NCBI GenBank assembly: GCA_945897785.1
Contig: CAMDGD010000017.1
Location: forward strand, 1-38,532
Origin: Paludibacter jiangxiensis
Lineage (GTDB): Bacteria; Bacteroidota; Bacteroidia; Bacteroidales; Paludibacteraceae
Direction: 5' to 3'
Length of the DNA stretch: 38,532 bases
Shown here: in pieces, positions 9,261-16,786 of the stretch
How positions within the stretch are numbered: the first letter of the stretch is position 1
How the letters are laid out: the number at the start of each line of letters is the position of its first letter
Program-made: the position numbers and the translations under genes
The notes under the pieces: model-generated
Databases searched by the model: none
What the model was told of the DNA's origin: nothing
Seen by the model: only the letters and a program-made list of their open reading frames with translations

Positions 9261-10292
9261 TCACTCTTTTGTATAGTTATTTAGTAGAACAGAAACAATT
9301 AATGCTTGTTCGTGAAATAATTTTTTTTCGGCCGAATGCAAACTGTAAACCAGTTTAGCATTTACTTTGTCTGATTGAATTAGATAGGCCGATATGTCTG
9401 TTCTGTTGTATTGTGCCAAACGATAAAAAGGATTGCCCCAGTATAATTTATTGCCTTCATTTGGATAAAAATTAAATTGCTTTTCTCCATAATAAAAACT
9501 ATTGGTAAGTCCTATTCTTTTATAATCGACACTTGCGCTTACGAATAATCCGTTGTGTTGTAACCAATTGCTTGTGCCTCTATTATCTTCTAAACCCATC
9601 AACCATCCAAGTTGTATTTCTAGTTTATTGCATGCTGTTTTGGTGCTTAAATCCATTCCTATAGTATTTAGCATTAGGCTATTATCGTGAATAAATTGGT
9701 TTGCGGGTGGGCTTTTCATTTTGGCATAATGCATCAAATAACTGTAATGTTGCACAAAAAACACCTTTTTTTGTAAACGGCCTGTTAATCCCACAAAAAA
9801 AGTTTCTCGCTCTGTACTACTTTGTTTTCCTGTCCAGTCTAACCAAACAAGCACTGTGTTTTTGTCTTTTTCAAGTGCATAACTCATACCATTAACTATC
9901 GGACGATAGTAGTTAATAGAATCTTGAAAGAATACACGAGGGTAGGTGCCTATAGCTTCTTTTCGGGGAAAGGCACCCATATAAAAAGTAGATGCAAGGG
10001 AAGTATTTGACGCATATCGATAATAGGCGATAAGCTGTTGTGCATCTATACAATTGTTACTGCCATATTCGTGCAAAACATCCACACCAGCCATTAGGCG
10101 ATGCTTGTTCCATGCTAAACCAACTGCTGGTGCTAACCGTATACCTGCCATAGTTTGATCGTCGGTAACGGTTGATTTGCCAAATTCGGTATTGTCGAAA
10201 AAGGAATTTGCCTTAACATCCCAGGCTTTTGTTTGCCCGTAACTTGTTGCAAAAGCAAAAAAAACAACAAAAAGCAGAAGGGCTGATTTCAT
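9261..10292 (-). CDS. Putative outer-membrane protein, unknown
   Basis: A 343-residue protein that begins with a typical Sec signal peptide (hydrophobic stretch residues about 4-14, predicted cut after SYGQ). The rest is rich in Tyr, Trp and Phe and has alternating amphipathic strands, which suggests a beta-barrel or a surface-exposed beta protein. I do not recognise a named family. Its ATG overlaps the stop of the upstream DUF1456 gene by 4 nt (ATGA), so the two are translationally coupled. dxs follows 79 nt downstream but has its own promoter. A barrel is a guess from composition; a periplasmic beta-sandwich is possible. Confidence 0.55.
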   Translation of the reverse strand: MKSALLLFVVFFAFATSYGQTKAWDVKANSFFDNTEFGKSTVTDDQTMAGIRLAPAVGLAWNKHRLMAGVDVLHEYGSNNCIDAQQLIAYYRYASNTSLASTFYMGAFPRKEAIGTYPRVFFQDSINYYRPIVNGMSYALEKDKNTVLVWLDWTGKQSSTERETFFVGLTGRLQKKVFFVQHYSYLMHYAKMKSPPANQFIHDNSLMLNTIGMDLSTKTACNKLEIQLGWLMGLEDNRGTSNWLQHNGLFVSASVDYKRIGLTNSFYYGEKQFNFYPNEGNKLYWGNPFYRLAQYNRTDISAYLIQSDKVNAKLVYSLHSAEKKLFHEQALIVSVLLNNYTKE

Positions 10293-10528
10293 TTTTCACT
10301 TTCTTTTGAGGGCATTGGCCCTCTTTTGTATAGTATCAATCCATTTAGAAAATTGCGTAATATCTGGTCGCCCATAAGCTTATAATTGGGGTGGTCTTCG
10401 GCACGAAAAAAAGCACCTAATTCACTTTCTGTAATTCGAAAATCAACCAATTTAAGTATTTCAATGATGTCGGTGTTTTTTAATTGAAGCGCAACCCGAA
10501 GTTTTTTTATGATATCGTTATTTGTCAT
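10289..10528 (-). CDS. DUF1456 family protein, single-repeat form
   Basis: A 79-residue cytoplasmic protein of the DUF1456 (YehS) family, whose function is unknown. E. coli YehS has about 156 aa made of two related halves. This protein matches only the second half: the opening NNDIIKKLRVALQLKN, the middle ITESELGAFFRAEDHPNY and the closing LRNFLNGLILYKRG all correspond. The ATG at 10528 is chosen over one at 10555 because an exact -7 box occupies 10553-10560. I see no trace of the missing first repeat upstream, so this looks like a genuine short form, not a truncation. It overlaps the downstream outer-membrane gene by 4 nt. Confidence 0.8.
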   Translation of the reverse strand: MTNNDIIKKLRVALQLKNTDIIEILKLVDFRITESELGAFFRAEDHPNYKLMGDQILRNFLNGLILYKRGPMPSKESEK

Positions 10529-10552
10529 TGTTGTATATGATTGTATGAAATA

Positions 10553-10560
10553 CAAAGATA
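10553..10560 (-). promoter_or_regulatory. Bacteroidota -7 box for the DUF1456/outer-membrane pair
   Basis: The minus strand reads TATCTTTG, an exact TAnnTTTG match, 24 nt upstream of the chosen ATG at 10528. It overlaps an alternative upstream ATG (10555), so that start is unlikely to be used. Confidence 0.5.
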
Positions 10561-10651
10561 GGTGTTTTTAATTTTAAATTCGAGATTTCAGATTTCAACT
10601 TTGTGTACTTGATTTTGTGTCTAAAATTTCCAATCAACTAATAAGCTTTGT

Positions 10652-10659
10652 TATATTTG
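10652..10659 (+). promoter_or_regulatory. Bacteroidota -7 box for the M24 peptidase
   Basis: TATATTTG matches TAnnTTTG exactly and lies 28 nt upstream of the ATG at 10688. About 90 bp away, the divergent -7 box at 10553-10560 serves the other strand. Confidence 0.55.
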
Positions 10660-10687
10660 CATTTTCATAACAAAAGTAATCTCAACT

Positions 10688-11857
10688 ATGAAACCAAAAA
10701 TAATAACCCCGGAACTCTCTATCCGTTATAAAAAAATTCAAACTGCTTTAGCTGATTGTGGAGCTGATGCCTGCCTTATCTCTACCAATATAAATATGTT
10801 ATTTGTAGCAGGAAGGGTGTTAAATGGTTATTGTTATGTCCCTGTTGTAGGCAATCCGGTTTTTTTTATTCGTCGTCCGGTTGGTATTGAAGTTGATACT
10901 GTTTACCCTATTCGAAAACCGGAACAAATCATTGAGTTGTTGCAACAAATAGGAATGCCTTTGCCAAGGCATCTGTTAGTTGAAGCAGGAGAGATTACGC
11001 ACCTGGATTTTTTACGACTTGAACAGGCTATGAAAGCAAAAAAAACAGGTGATTGTACACAATTACTGCGACAAGTTCGGGCAACAAAAACCTCATTTGA
11101 AATTGAACTATTAAAAGAATCAGCTCGATTGCAATCGGAAATGTTTACTGAGTTACCTAGTCTATATAGGCAAGGAATGACTGATACCGATTTGGCAATA
11201 GCAGTGGAACAGTCGCTTCGTAAAAAAGGCTGTGTGCCAACTTTGCGCATTTTTGGCTCAACTATGGAAGGGGGGATTGTGTGTGTGTGGGCTGGTGAAA
11301 ATGCAGCAACCCCATCACCATACGATTTTTCTTTAGGTGGCGCTGGGATTTCGGCATATCCTGTTGGGGATAATGGCACCTTACTTACACAGGGGATGGC
11401 TGTTATGATTGATACCGGTTGCAATGTTAATGGGTATATTGCTGATCAAACTAGGACTTTTTCTATTGGAAAACTAGCTCAAAAGGCTTATGCTATGCAT
11501 CAGGTGTCTTTGGAAATACATCATCAACTGATCGATTTTGTTGTACCAGGAATTACAGCGGAGATGGTGTATCAAAAAGCAATGCAATTGGTTGATGCTC
11601 ATAACTTAAGGCATTGTTTTATGGGTACAGTACAGCAAGCTCCTTTTGTTGGTCATGGCGTGGGGTTGGTTGTTAATGAACTTCCCGTGTTGTGCGATAG
11701 AAACACTATGTGTATTGAGGAGCAGATGGTACTTGCTATAGAACCAAAATTTATTGTTGAAGGAGTAGGGGCTGTGGGTGTTGAGAATACTTATATAGTA
11801 AGGAAAAACGGCTTAGAAAAAATCACCTTGGCTCCCGAAGATATTATTGCTTTGTAG
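10688..11857 (+). CDS. M24 family metallopeptidase (Xaa-Pro aminopeptidase-like)
   Basis: Cytoplasmic pita-bread metallopeptidase of 389 aa. The N-terminal creatinase-like domain (about 1-135) is followed by an M24 catalytic domain. All five dinuclear metal ligands are visible: Asp242 (IDTG), Asp253 (IADQTRTF), His323 (GHGVGL), Glu352 (AIEPKF) and Glu366 (VENTYI). This pattern fits Xaa-Pro aminopeptidase or dipeptidase; the exact substrate cannot be read from sequence. It is monocistronic, with its own -7 box and a terminator just downstream shared with the convergent aminotransferase. Confidence 0.87.
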   Translation: MKPKIITPELSIRYKKIQTALADCGADACLISTNINMLFVAGRVLNGYCYVPVVGNPVFFIRRPVGIEVDTVYPIRKPEQIIELLQQIGMPLPRHLLVEAGEITHLDFLRLEQAMKAKKTGDCTQLLRQVRATKTSFEIELLKESARLQSEMFTELPSLYRQGMTDTDLAIAVEQSLRKKGCVPTLRIFGSTMEGGIVCVWAGENAATPSPYDFSLGGAGISAYPVGDNGTLLTQGMAVMIDTGCNVNGYIADQTRTFSIGKLAQKAYAMHQVSLEIHHQLIDFVVPGITAEMVYQKAMQLVDAHNLRHCFMGTVQQAPFVGHGVGLVVNELPVLCDRNTMCIEEQMVLAIEPKFIVEGVGAVGVENTYIVRKNGLEKITLAPEDIIAL

Positions 11858-11863
11858 AAGTAA

Positions 11864-11902
11864 AAAAAGCGAGTAGCATTTTTTTATTGCCACTCGCTTT
11901 TT
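11864..11902. terminator. Bidirectional intrinsic terminator between convergent genes
   Basis: AAAAAGCGAGT (11864-11874) pairs with ACTCGCTTTTT (11892-11902), with a further GCA/TGC pairing inside after one mismatch. A-rich and T-rich flanks give a U-tract on either strand. It sits between the M24 peptidase stop (11857) and the aminotransferase stop (11921), so it can end both transcripts. Confidence 0.85.
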
Positions 11903-11920
11903 AAAGTATTTCTTTTTAGT

Positions 11921-13213
11921 TTATTTTTCTAACTCTTTACAAGCCTTGTAAATGTTTTCCACTAATGTTGGTAATTGAGCTTCAGGTACAGCTGAGAAAG
12001 CAAGGCGAATAACACTACCTAATACGATTACTCCGGTACTGTATTTTTCTAACAAGTGCTTGCGAATTTCTTCAGCAACCAATCCTTTTTGTGGTTCTAC
12101 ACACATAAAGTATCCTGAATTGAATGGTAAGGCTTTGAAATATTCTTGGTACTCTGCTTTGTTAATTTCTTTACGCAATGCATTGCAACGGCTTTTCAAA
12201 ATATTGTATTTTTGTTTTTTTGAGGCTTCGTAGCTGGGTGCGGTATATGCTTTTAGCAACAATGATTGTGATAGATTACTGCAATTTGAGATATTGCCAC
12301 GTACAGCCCCTGCTGTTTTATTTTCCAACGCTTCGAATAACTCCGGTGTACCGCCTTTTATGCCATAGGTTAGAAATCCAATGCGGAATCCCCAAACATA
12401 ATCTTCTTTGGTTGGGCCATCTAGTTTTACCGCCAATACATTTTCCGAAAGGTTGGCTAATTCAGCAAAAATAGATTCTTTATATACTCCTTCTTCGTAA
12501 ACCAAGCCAAAGTACGCATCGTCAATTAATACAATTATTTTTTTGCCTTTGTCGGCGGCTTTTTTTATTGCAGCCACAATACCTGTAATTTCTTCGTTAA
12601 GAGGGGTATAGCCTGCCGGATTGTTCGGAAAATTCAATAAAGTAATTATTTTATCGCTTTTGGCATCACACAAGGCTTTTTCGTAAGCAGTAACATTAAA
12701 TCCAGTTTCGGTAAACAATTCAAAACTGTCAACCTTTGCCCCATAGGCATTTTCAAATATCAAGTTGTAATTTTCCCAATAATGATTAGAAACCAATACG
12801 GTGTCTCCCGGATTTACAAACATATAACCGGCCATACTTAAGCCATGTGTTAAGGCATTGGTAACAATAGGATTACTAATTACCGTGTTTCCCAAAGAAG
12901 GGTTCTTCTTGTATATAGATTCTTTCCAGAATTCTCTAATATCCGGTCTGCCAAAACTTGGTGCGTAAGGAAAAACATTGGCAGTAGGGATATTCACCAT
13001 GCTGTCAAACTCAGGAAGGTGCATAGAGGTCCCGTCATCTTCTACGGCTTCACCAATTGTTGCGTTTATTTGCTTTCCCTTGGCTTGTGCTGCTTGTGCA
13101 AGAATACCTAGTTTAGGAAAAAAAATGTTTTTTCCTTTTTCCGAGAGCATAGCTGAAACGCTTGGATTCACTTGTTTAATGATGTCGTTTAGTGCTAGGG
13201 CTTGTGCGTCCAT
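11921..13213 (-). CDS. Class I/II PLP-dependent aminotransferase
   Basis: A 430-residue fold-type I aminotransferase. Visible cofactor residues are Asn198 in FPNNPAG, the Asp/Tyr of IDDAYFGL (about 231-234), Lys263 in AVKLDGPTKED as the likely Schiff-base lysine, and Arg277 in WGFRIGF as the phosphate contact. The DGPTKE stretch after the lysine is unlike the classical aspartate aminotransferases, so the substrate is not assignable. The first ATG is at 13213; a TTG two codons upstream is less likely. It has its own -7 box at 13256-13263 and shares the terminator at 11864-11902. Confidence 0.85.
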   Translation of the reverse strand: MDAQALALNDIIKQVNPSVSAMLSEKGKNIFFPKLGILAQAAQAKGKQINATIGEAVEDDGTSMHLPEFDSMVNIPTANVFPYAPSFGRPDIREFWKESIYKKNPSLGNTVISNPIVTNALTHGLSMAGYMFVNPGDTVLVSNHYWENYNLIFENAYGAKVDSFELFTETGFNVTAYEKALCDAKSDKIITLLNFPNNPAGYTPLNEEITGIVAAIKKAADKGKKIIVLIDDAYFGLVYEEGVYKESIFAELANLSENVLAVKLDGPTKEDYVWGFRIGFLTYGIKGGTPELFEALENKTAGAVRGNISNCSNLSQSLLLKAYTAPSYEASKKQKYNILKSRCNALRKEINKAEYQEYFKALPFNSGYFMCVEPQKGLVAEEIRKHLLEKYSTGVIVLGSVIRLAFSAVPEAQLPTLVENIYKACKELEK

Positions 13214-13255
13214 GTTCAAAATTTTTAAAATGAATATTTAAATTTATGTCATTTG

Positions 13256-13263
13256 CAAAAGTA
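13256..13263 (-). promoter_or_regulatory. Bacteroidota -7 box for the aminotransferase
   Basis: The minus strand reads TACTTTTG (TAnnTTTG), 42 nt upstream of the ATG at 13213. The spacing is typical of other promoters in this window, such as the one for carAB. Confidence 0.5.
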
Positions 13264-13350
13264 AGAAATATGGTACTGTTTTCAGCATAGTGCTAGCTAA
13301 TTATGCTTTTTTAATACATAAATTAAGTAAAACACGGAAAAATGAATTGA

Positions 13351-13473
13351 CTTAAACTTGCTTGCTATGGAATGGCAATTACTTTCCAAAAACTTGACGA
13401 TTTGGTTGAAGCTGTTAAGTTACCTAAAGAAGAACTGTACACCCACTGTAGGGATGGGTCCAGTTTTTTTTAA
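13351..13473 (+). pseudogene. Possible relic of an amidophosphoribosyltransferase C-terminus
   Basis: This short open stretch lies in an otherwise empty 280-nt spacer. It encodes FQKLDDLVEAV, then LPKEEL, then YTHCRDGSS just before a TAA. The order resembles the extreme C-terminus of PurF-type enzymes as I remember it (L..L..A.G.PKE.LC..C..G..Y). Here the usual Cys after the leucine would be Tyr, and the residue after the second Cys is Arg. Nothing recognisable precedes it: an in-frame stop occurs at 13348. It may be a decayed gene end, which would fit the PurF-like gene 1.4 kb away. It could also be chance; similarity is from memory only. Confidence 0.3.
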
Positions 13474-13493
13474 TTACTAATGCAAATTTTTAG

Positions 13494-13988
13494 TTATTTT
13501 TTAACCAAGAGTTTGCAGATATCTTTGGTGCTAGTCTTTATAGTAAAAGGTTTACCTTTGAAGATTATTTCCATATTTCCGCTAAGCACAAATTCTTCTG
13601 AACCATAAGCGTCTTTGGTTTTAAAATAGGAAAGGTTGTAAACACAATCGTCTTCGTAATAACTTATTACCAGTGTTTTTATTCCTTTACCAAAATTTCG
13701 GTAAATTTTGGTAACTTTTCCAGGCGACAGGGCTTTTATTGTATTGGTTATACAAATTACATCTTTTTTGTCACCAATAAAACAGAATGTTTCTTCTATT
13801 TTAATTAACTCGGAGTTATAGACTATGATTGATTCTTCATCATCAAAATTACTTAGGTAGTCTGATTGTAATAGCGTGTAGCTAGTGTCGGTTCCAATAA
13901 CAACAGGCTTGGGTTTAACTAAAGTTTTATTGGTGTGGCAACTAACTAAAAGTAAAACACTTATAAGTAAAAATAGGCTTTTTTTCAT
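13494..13988 (-). CDS. Lipoprotein of unknown function, paralogue A
   Basis: A 164-residue secreted protein with a lipoprotein signal peptide: hydrophobic run, then LLLVSC with Cys17 as the lipidated residue. The mature part has no family I recognise. It is clearly related to the next gene (14073-14663) over its whole length. Shared landmarks are SDYLSNF/QDFLHNL, YNSELIKIEE/FNSEIITLEK, VYNLSYF/SYNLSFF and a Gly-rich strand before KGKPF/RGKDY. Both end in a conserved KDIC/GSCILMVK-like segment. The pattern of short beta strands suggests a small beta-sandwich in the periplasm or at the outer membrane. The genes are 84 nt apart on the same strand. Confidence 0.7.
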   Translation of the reverse strand: MKKSLFLLISVLLLVSCHTNKTLVKPKPVVIGTDTSYTLLQSDYLSNFDDEESIIVYNSELIKIEETFCFIGDKKDVICITNTIKALSPGKVTKIYRNFGKGIKTLVISYYEDDCVYNLSYFKTKDAYGSEEFVLSGNMEIIFKGKPFTIKTSTKDICKLLVKK

Positions 13989-14072
13989 TTGTGTAATATT
14001 TAGTAAAGCTAAATGTAACTTATCCTGAAAAGTAGGAGCAGCGTTTTAGCGTTTTAAATTCCGTTGTTTAAT

Positions 14073-14663
14073 TTACTCTTTTCGCCATCCTTTTAAAATA
14101 TTGAAGGTCCTGGTGTATATTGTCGATCTTTCGGGTGGTTTTACCATCAATATACAAGAGCCTTTTGTGGCTACATCCAAGGGGTAATCTTTTCCCCTAA
14201 ACCGATAGGTTGCACCACCGCCACTAAGTAAAAACCAACCTTCTTTTTCGATAGCAAAAAAGCTTAGGTTGTAACTCTCGTCTCCTTTTTCTTCGGAAAA
14301 TGAAACTACTATGTTTTGAATTACACCCCATTCATCTTTATTTATTTTTACAGCTCTTCCACAAGTAAAAGGCAGGATGGTTTTTTTGACAAAAATAAAG
14401 GAGTCAACCCGTTGTCGAATACCATCTTTTACATGATAATTTTTGAAGTGAAAGCTTTTCTCAAGGGTGATAATTTCTGAGTTGAATAATTTTACAGAAT
14501 CTTTTACCTCGAGGTTGTGAAGGAAATCTTGACGAAAAATAACAATGTCGTCTTGTAAATCAGGTTCAATTTGTTTTGGTTCCACAAACAGCTCTGTTGT
14601 AGAACAACTCACCATTATTAACAGCATAACAAACCCCAAAAAGGAGTGTGTGGTTTTTTTCAT
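14073..14663 (-). CDS. Lipoprotein of unknown function, paralogue B
   Basis: Paralogue of the 13494-13988 product, 196 aa from the ATG at 14663. A TTG ten codons upstream is possible but would precede the signal peptide. The lipobox is LIMVSC with Cys20. It is longer than paralogue A, with an extra C-terminal tail after the shared MVKP segment. Both copies lie downstream of the PurF-like gene on the same strand, after a 169-nt spacer with no -7 box I can recognise, so they may be expressed as a pair. Function is unknown and the resemblance between the two is the only family evidence. Confidence 0.7.
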   Translation of the reverse strand: MKKTTHSFLGFVMLLIMVSCSTTELFVEPKQIEPDLQDDIVIFRQDFLHNLEVKDSVKLFNSEIITLEKSFHFKNYHVKDGIRQRVDSFIFVKKTILPFTCGRAVKINKDEWGVIQNIVVSFSEEKGDESYNLSFFAIEKEGWFLLSGGGATYRFRGKDYPLDVATKGSCILMVKPPERSTIYTRTFNILKGWRKE

Positions 14664-14832
14664 AGTAAAGTGTTTAAGGTTTTTATATCTCAAAATAAGA
14701 ATTCAAAGTAAGTGTTTTTTTTACATATTAACTTGTTTTAAAAAATATTATTGTATAAGAACAATCAGTTAATACTATTTATATTGATGTTAGTGTAAAA
14801 AATAAAAATATTTTAATCTATGCCTGTAATAA

Positions 14833-16698
14833 TTATTGATACGAACGGGTATCTTTTCCTTCAATGTAATTGATGTATGCATTGTTAACAACACGATTTC
14901 CACCTGCTGTTGGGTAGTTGCCAGAGAAATACCAATCTCCTTTATGATTTGGACAAGCGCTGTGTAAGCCATTAAGGTCTTGAAACACAATCTCAACACT
15001 TGCTTTAATATCTTCTGGAGTAAGCATCTGAGCTATCTTTTTGGCTATCTGTTCGTTGGTAAAAGGATGGTATATCTCACGTACATAGTTTATAACTTGT
15101 TCTTTAGGCAGGTGTTGTTGTGCCTTTGATTTTTTGTAAACTTCGTTAATGATGTGTTGTTTTCCTGTTTCTTTTAGTAGTTCTATGGTAGCTTTAAATG
15201 CAATAAATTCGCTCATGCGCGACATATCTATGCCGTAACAATCGGGGTAGCGGATTTGTGGTGAGGATGATACAATTACAATTTTTTTTGGACCCAAACG
15301 GTCAAGAATTTTTATAATGCTTTGCTTGAGTGTTGTGCCACGAACAATAGAATCATCAATAACTACTAAATTGTCTTTGCCTTTTTCGATAGATCCGTAA
15401 GTTATGTCGTACACATGTGCGGCTAAATCATTTCTACCGGAATCTTGAGCTATAAAAGTGCGAAGTTTAATATCTTTTAGGGCAACTTTCTCTATTCTTG
15501 GTTGTTTAATAAGAATGCTTTTAATCTCTTCTGCCGATAAATTTTCTTTGTGTTCGTCAATATACTGAAGTTGTTCGGCGGTTTTGTGGTTTTTTAGACC
15601 TTCAAACATTCCGTAAAAAGCTACTTCAGCGGTATTGGGAATAAAAGAAAATACCGTATTGTCAATTTCATTATTTATTGCATTTAAAATCGGCTTGGTA
15701 AGTAGTTCTCCTAATTTTTTTCGCTCAGTGTATATATCCTTATCGCTACCGCGCGAGAAGTAAATCCGTTCGAAGGAACAGGGGCTAGGGTTTTCCGGTT
15801 TGCGTATTTGCTCTAAAATAATTCGACCGTCTTTTTTTACAATAATTGCTTCGCCGGGGTTAATTTCTTTTATGCTTTCTATTGGGACATGTAGCGTTGT
15901 TTGTATTACCGGACGTTCACTTGCCACAACAACAATCTCGTCATCAGCATAGTAAAAAGCAGAACGAATGCCCCACGGATCTCTAAAAGCAAAGGCATCT
16001 CCATGTCCTAAAATTCCGCAAATGGAATAACCCCCGTCCCATTCTAAAGAAGATTTTCGGATAATATTGCCAATGTTTAATTCGGATTCGATTTTTTTGG
16101 TTAGGTTTTCGGTCGATTCACCTAAGGTATCATACAGTCGTTCAACTTCGCGATCTAAATAATGCCCCATTTGTTCGAGCATAATAAAGGTGTCTCCATA
16201 ATCGCGTGGATGTTGTCCTTGAGCAACTAGTTTGTTGAATATCTCATCTACATTGGTAAGATTAAAATTTCCGGCTAAGATCATATTATTTGATTGCCAG
16301 TTGTTTCTCCGTAAAAACGGATGCACATAGGATAACCCATCTTTCCCTGTAGTGCTGTAGCGAAGATGCCCCATATACACTTCACCTGCAAAAGGGAGGT
16401 TTTGCTTTGCCCAATTAGGGTCAGCTATTAGTTCTTTGTTATAATTGCTGTACTGTGAGTTAACTTTCTCAAATAACTGATTAATAGCATTAGATCCTTG
16501 TGCTCTTTCGCGCGAAATATATTCTTGTCCGGCAGGAATATCCAATTTTACCGAAGCTATACCAGCTCCTTCTTGTCCACGGTTGTGCTGCTTTTCCATT
16601 AACAAATACAATTTTTGAAAACCGTATTGCCAGGTACCGTATTTTACCTGATAATGTTCAAGAGGCTTAAGAAGCCTAACCATTGCTATTCCACACAT
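14833..16698 (-). CDS. PurF-like amidophosphoribosyltransferase, long Bacteroidota form
   Basis: A class II (Ntn) glutamine amidotransferase joined to a type I phosphoribosyltransferase, the architecture of PurF (glutamine + PRPP to phosphoribosylamine). Met1-Cys2 gives the N-terminal nucleophile. RGQEGAG and HLRYSTTG (about 40-117) form the glutaminase site. The PRPP loop is VVIDDSIVRGTT (445-456), followed by QIRYPDCYGIDMS. At 621 aa it exceeds classical PurF (about 470-505) through an insert at about 368-410 and a long tail ending in a FSGNYPT block. The oxyanion segment reads AGNFNL, where classical PurF has HNGNL. It may be a paralogue with a different role from the true PurF. It lies downstream of glmS. 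Confidence 0.8.
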   Translation of the reverse strand: MCGIAMVRLLKPLEHYQVKYGTWQYGFQKLYLLMEKQHNRGQEGAGIASVKLDIPAGQEYISRERAQGSNAINQLFEKVNSQYSNYNKELIADPNWAKQNLPFAGEVYMGHLRYSTTGKDGLSYVHPFLRRNNWQSNNMILAGNFNLTNVDEIFNKLVAQGQHPRDYGDTFIMLEQMGHYLDREVERLYDTLGESTENLTKKIESELNIGNIIRKSSLEWDGGYSICGILGHGDAFAFRDPWGIRSAFYYADDEIVVVASERPVIQTTLHVPIESIKEINPGEAIIVKKDGRIILEQIRKPENPSPCSFERIYFSRGSDKDIYTERKKLGELLTKPILNAINNEIDNTVFSFIPNTAEVAFYGMFEGLKNHKTAEQLQYIDEHKENLSAEEIKSILIKQPRIEKVALKDIKLRTFIAQDSGRNDLAAHVYDITYGSIEKGKDNLVVIDDSIVRGTTLKQSIIKILDRLGPKKIVIVSSSPQIRYPDCYGIDMSRMSEFIAFKATIELLKETGKQHIINEVYKKSKAQQHLPKEQVINYVREIYHPFTNEQIAKKIAQMLTPEDIKASVEIVFQDLNGLHSACPNHKGDWYFSGNYPTAGGNRVVNNAYINYIEGKDTRSYQ

Positions 16699-16715
16699 AC
16701 TATTTATTGTTTATT

Positions 16716-16781
16716 TGTTACTATGTTTATTTGGAGATTTGAAAATAGTTATCATCTAATCACCAAATAAACATAGTAACA
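16716..16781. repeat. 19-bp perfect inverted repeat between glmS and the PurF-like gene
   Basis: Bases 16716-16734 are the exact reverse complement of 16763-16781, separated by 28 nt. The repeat fills almost the whole 88-nt spacer. No U-tract follows on the minus strand, so it is not a standard terminator. In the transcript it would form a long AU-rich stem just upstream of the PurF-like start codon. It could be a processing or stability element between the cistrons. Confidence 0.8.
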
Positions 16782-16786
16782 TTGCA

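Noticed and set aside
10903-11424. Long reading frame antisense to the M24 peptidase gene
   Set aside because: It lies wholly inside a gene with all catalytic residues intact; the antisense product has no recognisable domain and is rich in Ser/Pro/Cys as expected for a shadow frame.
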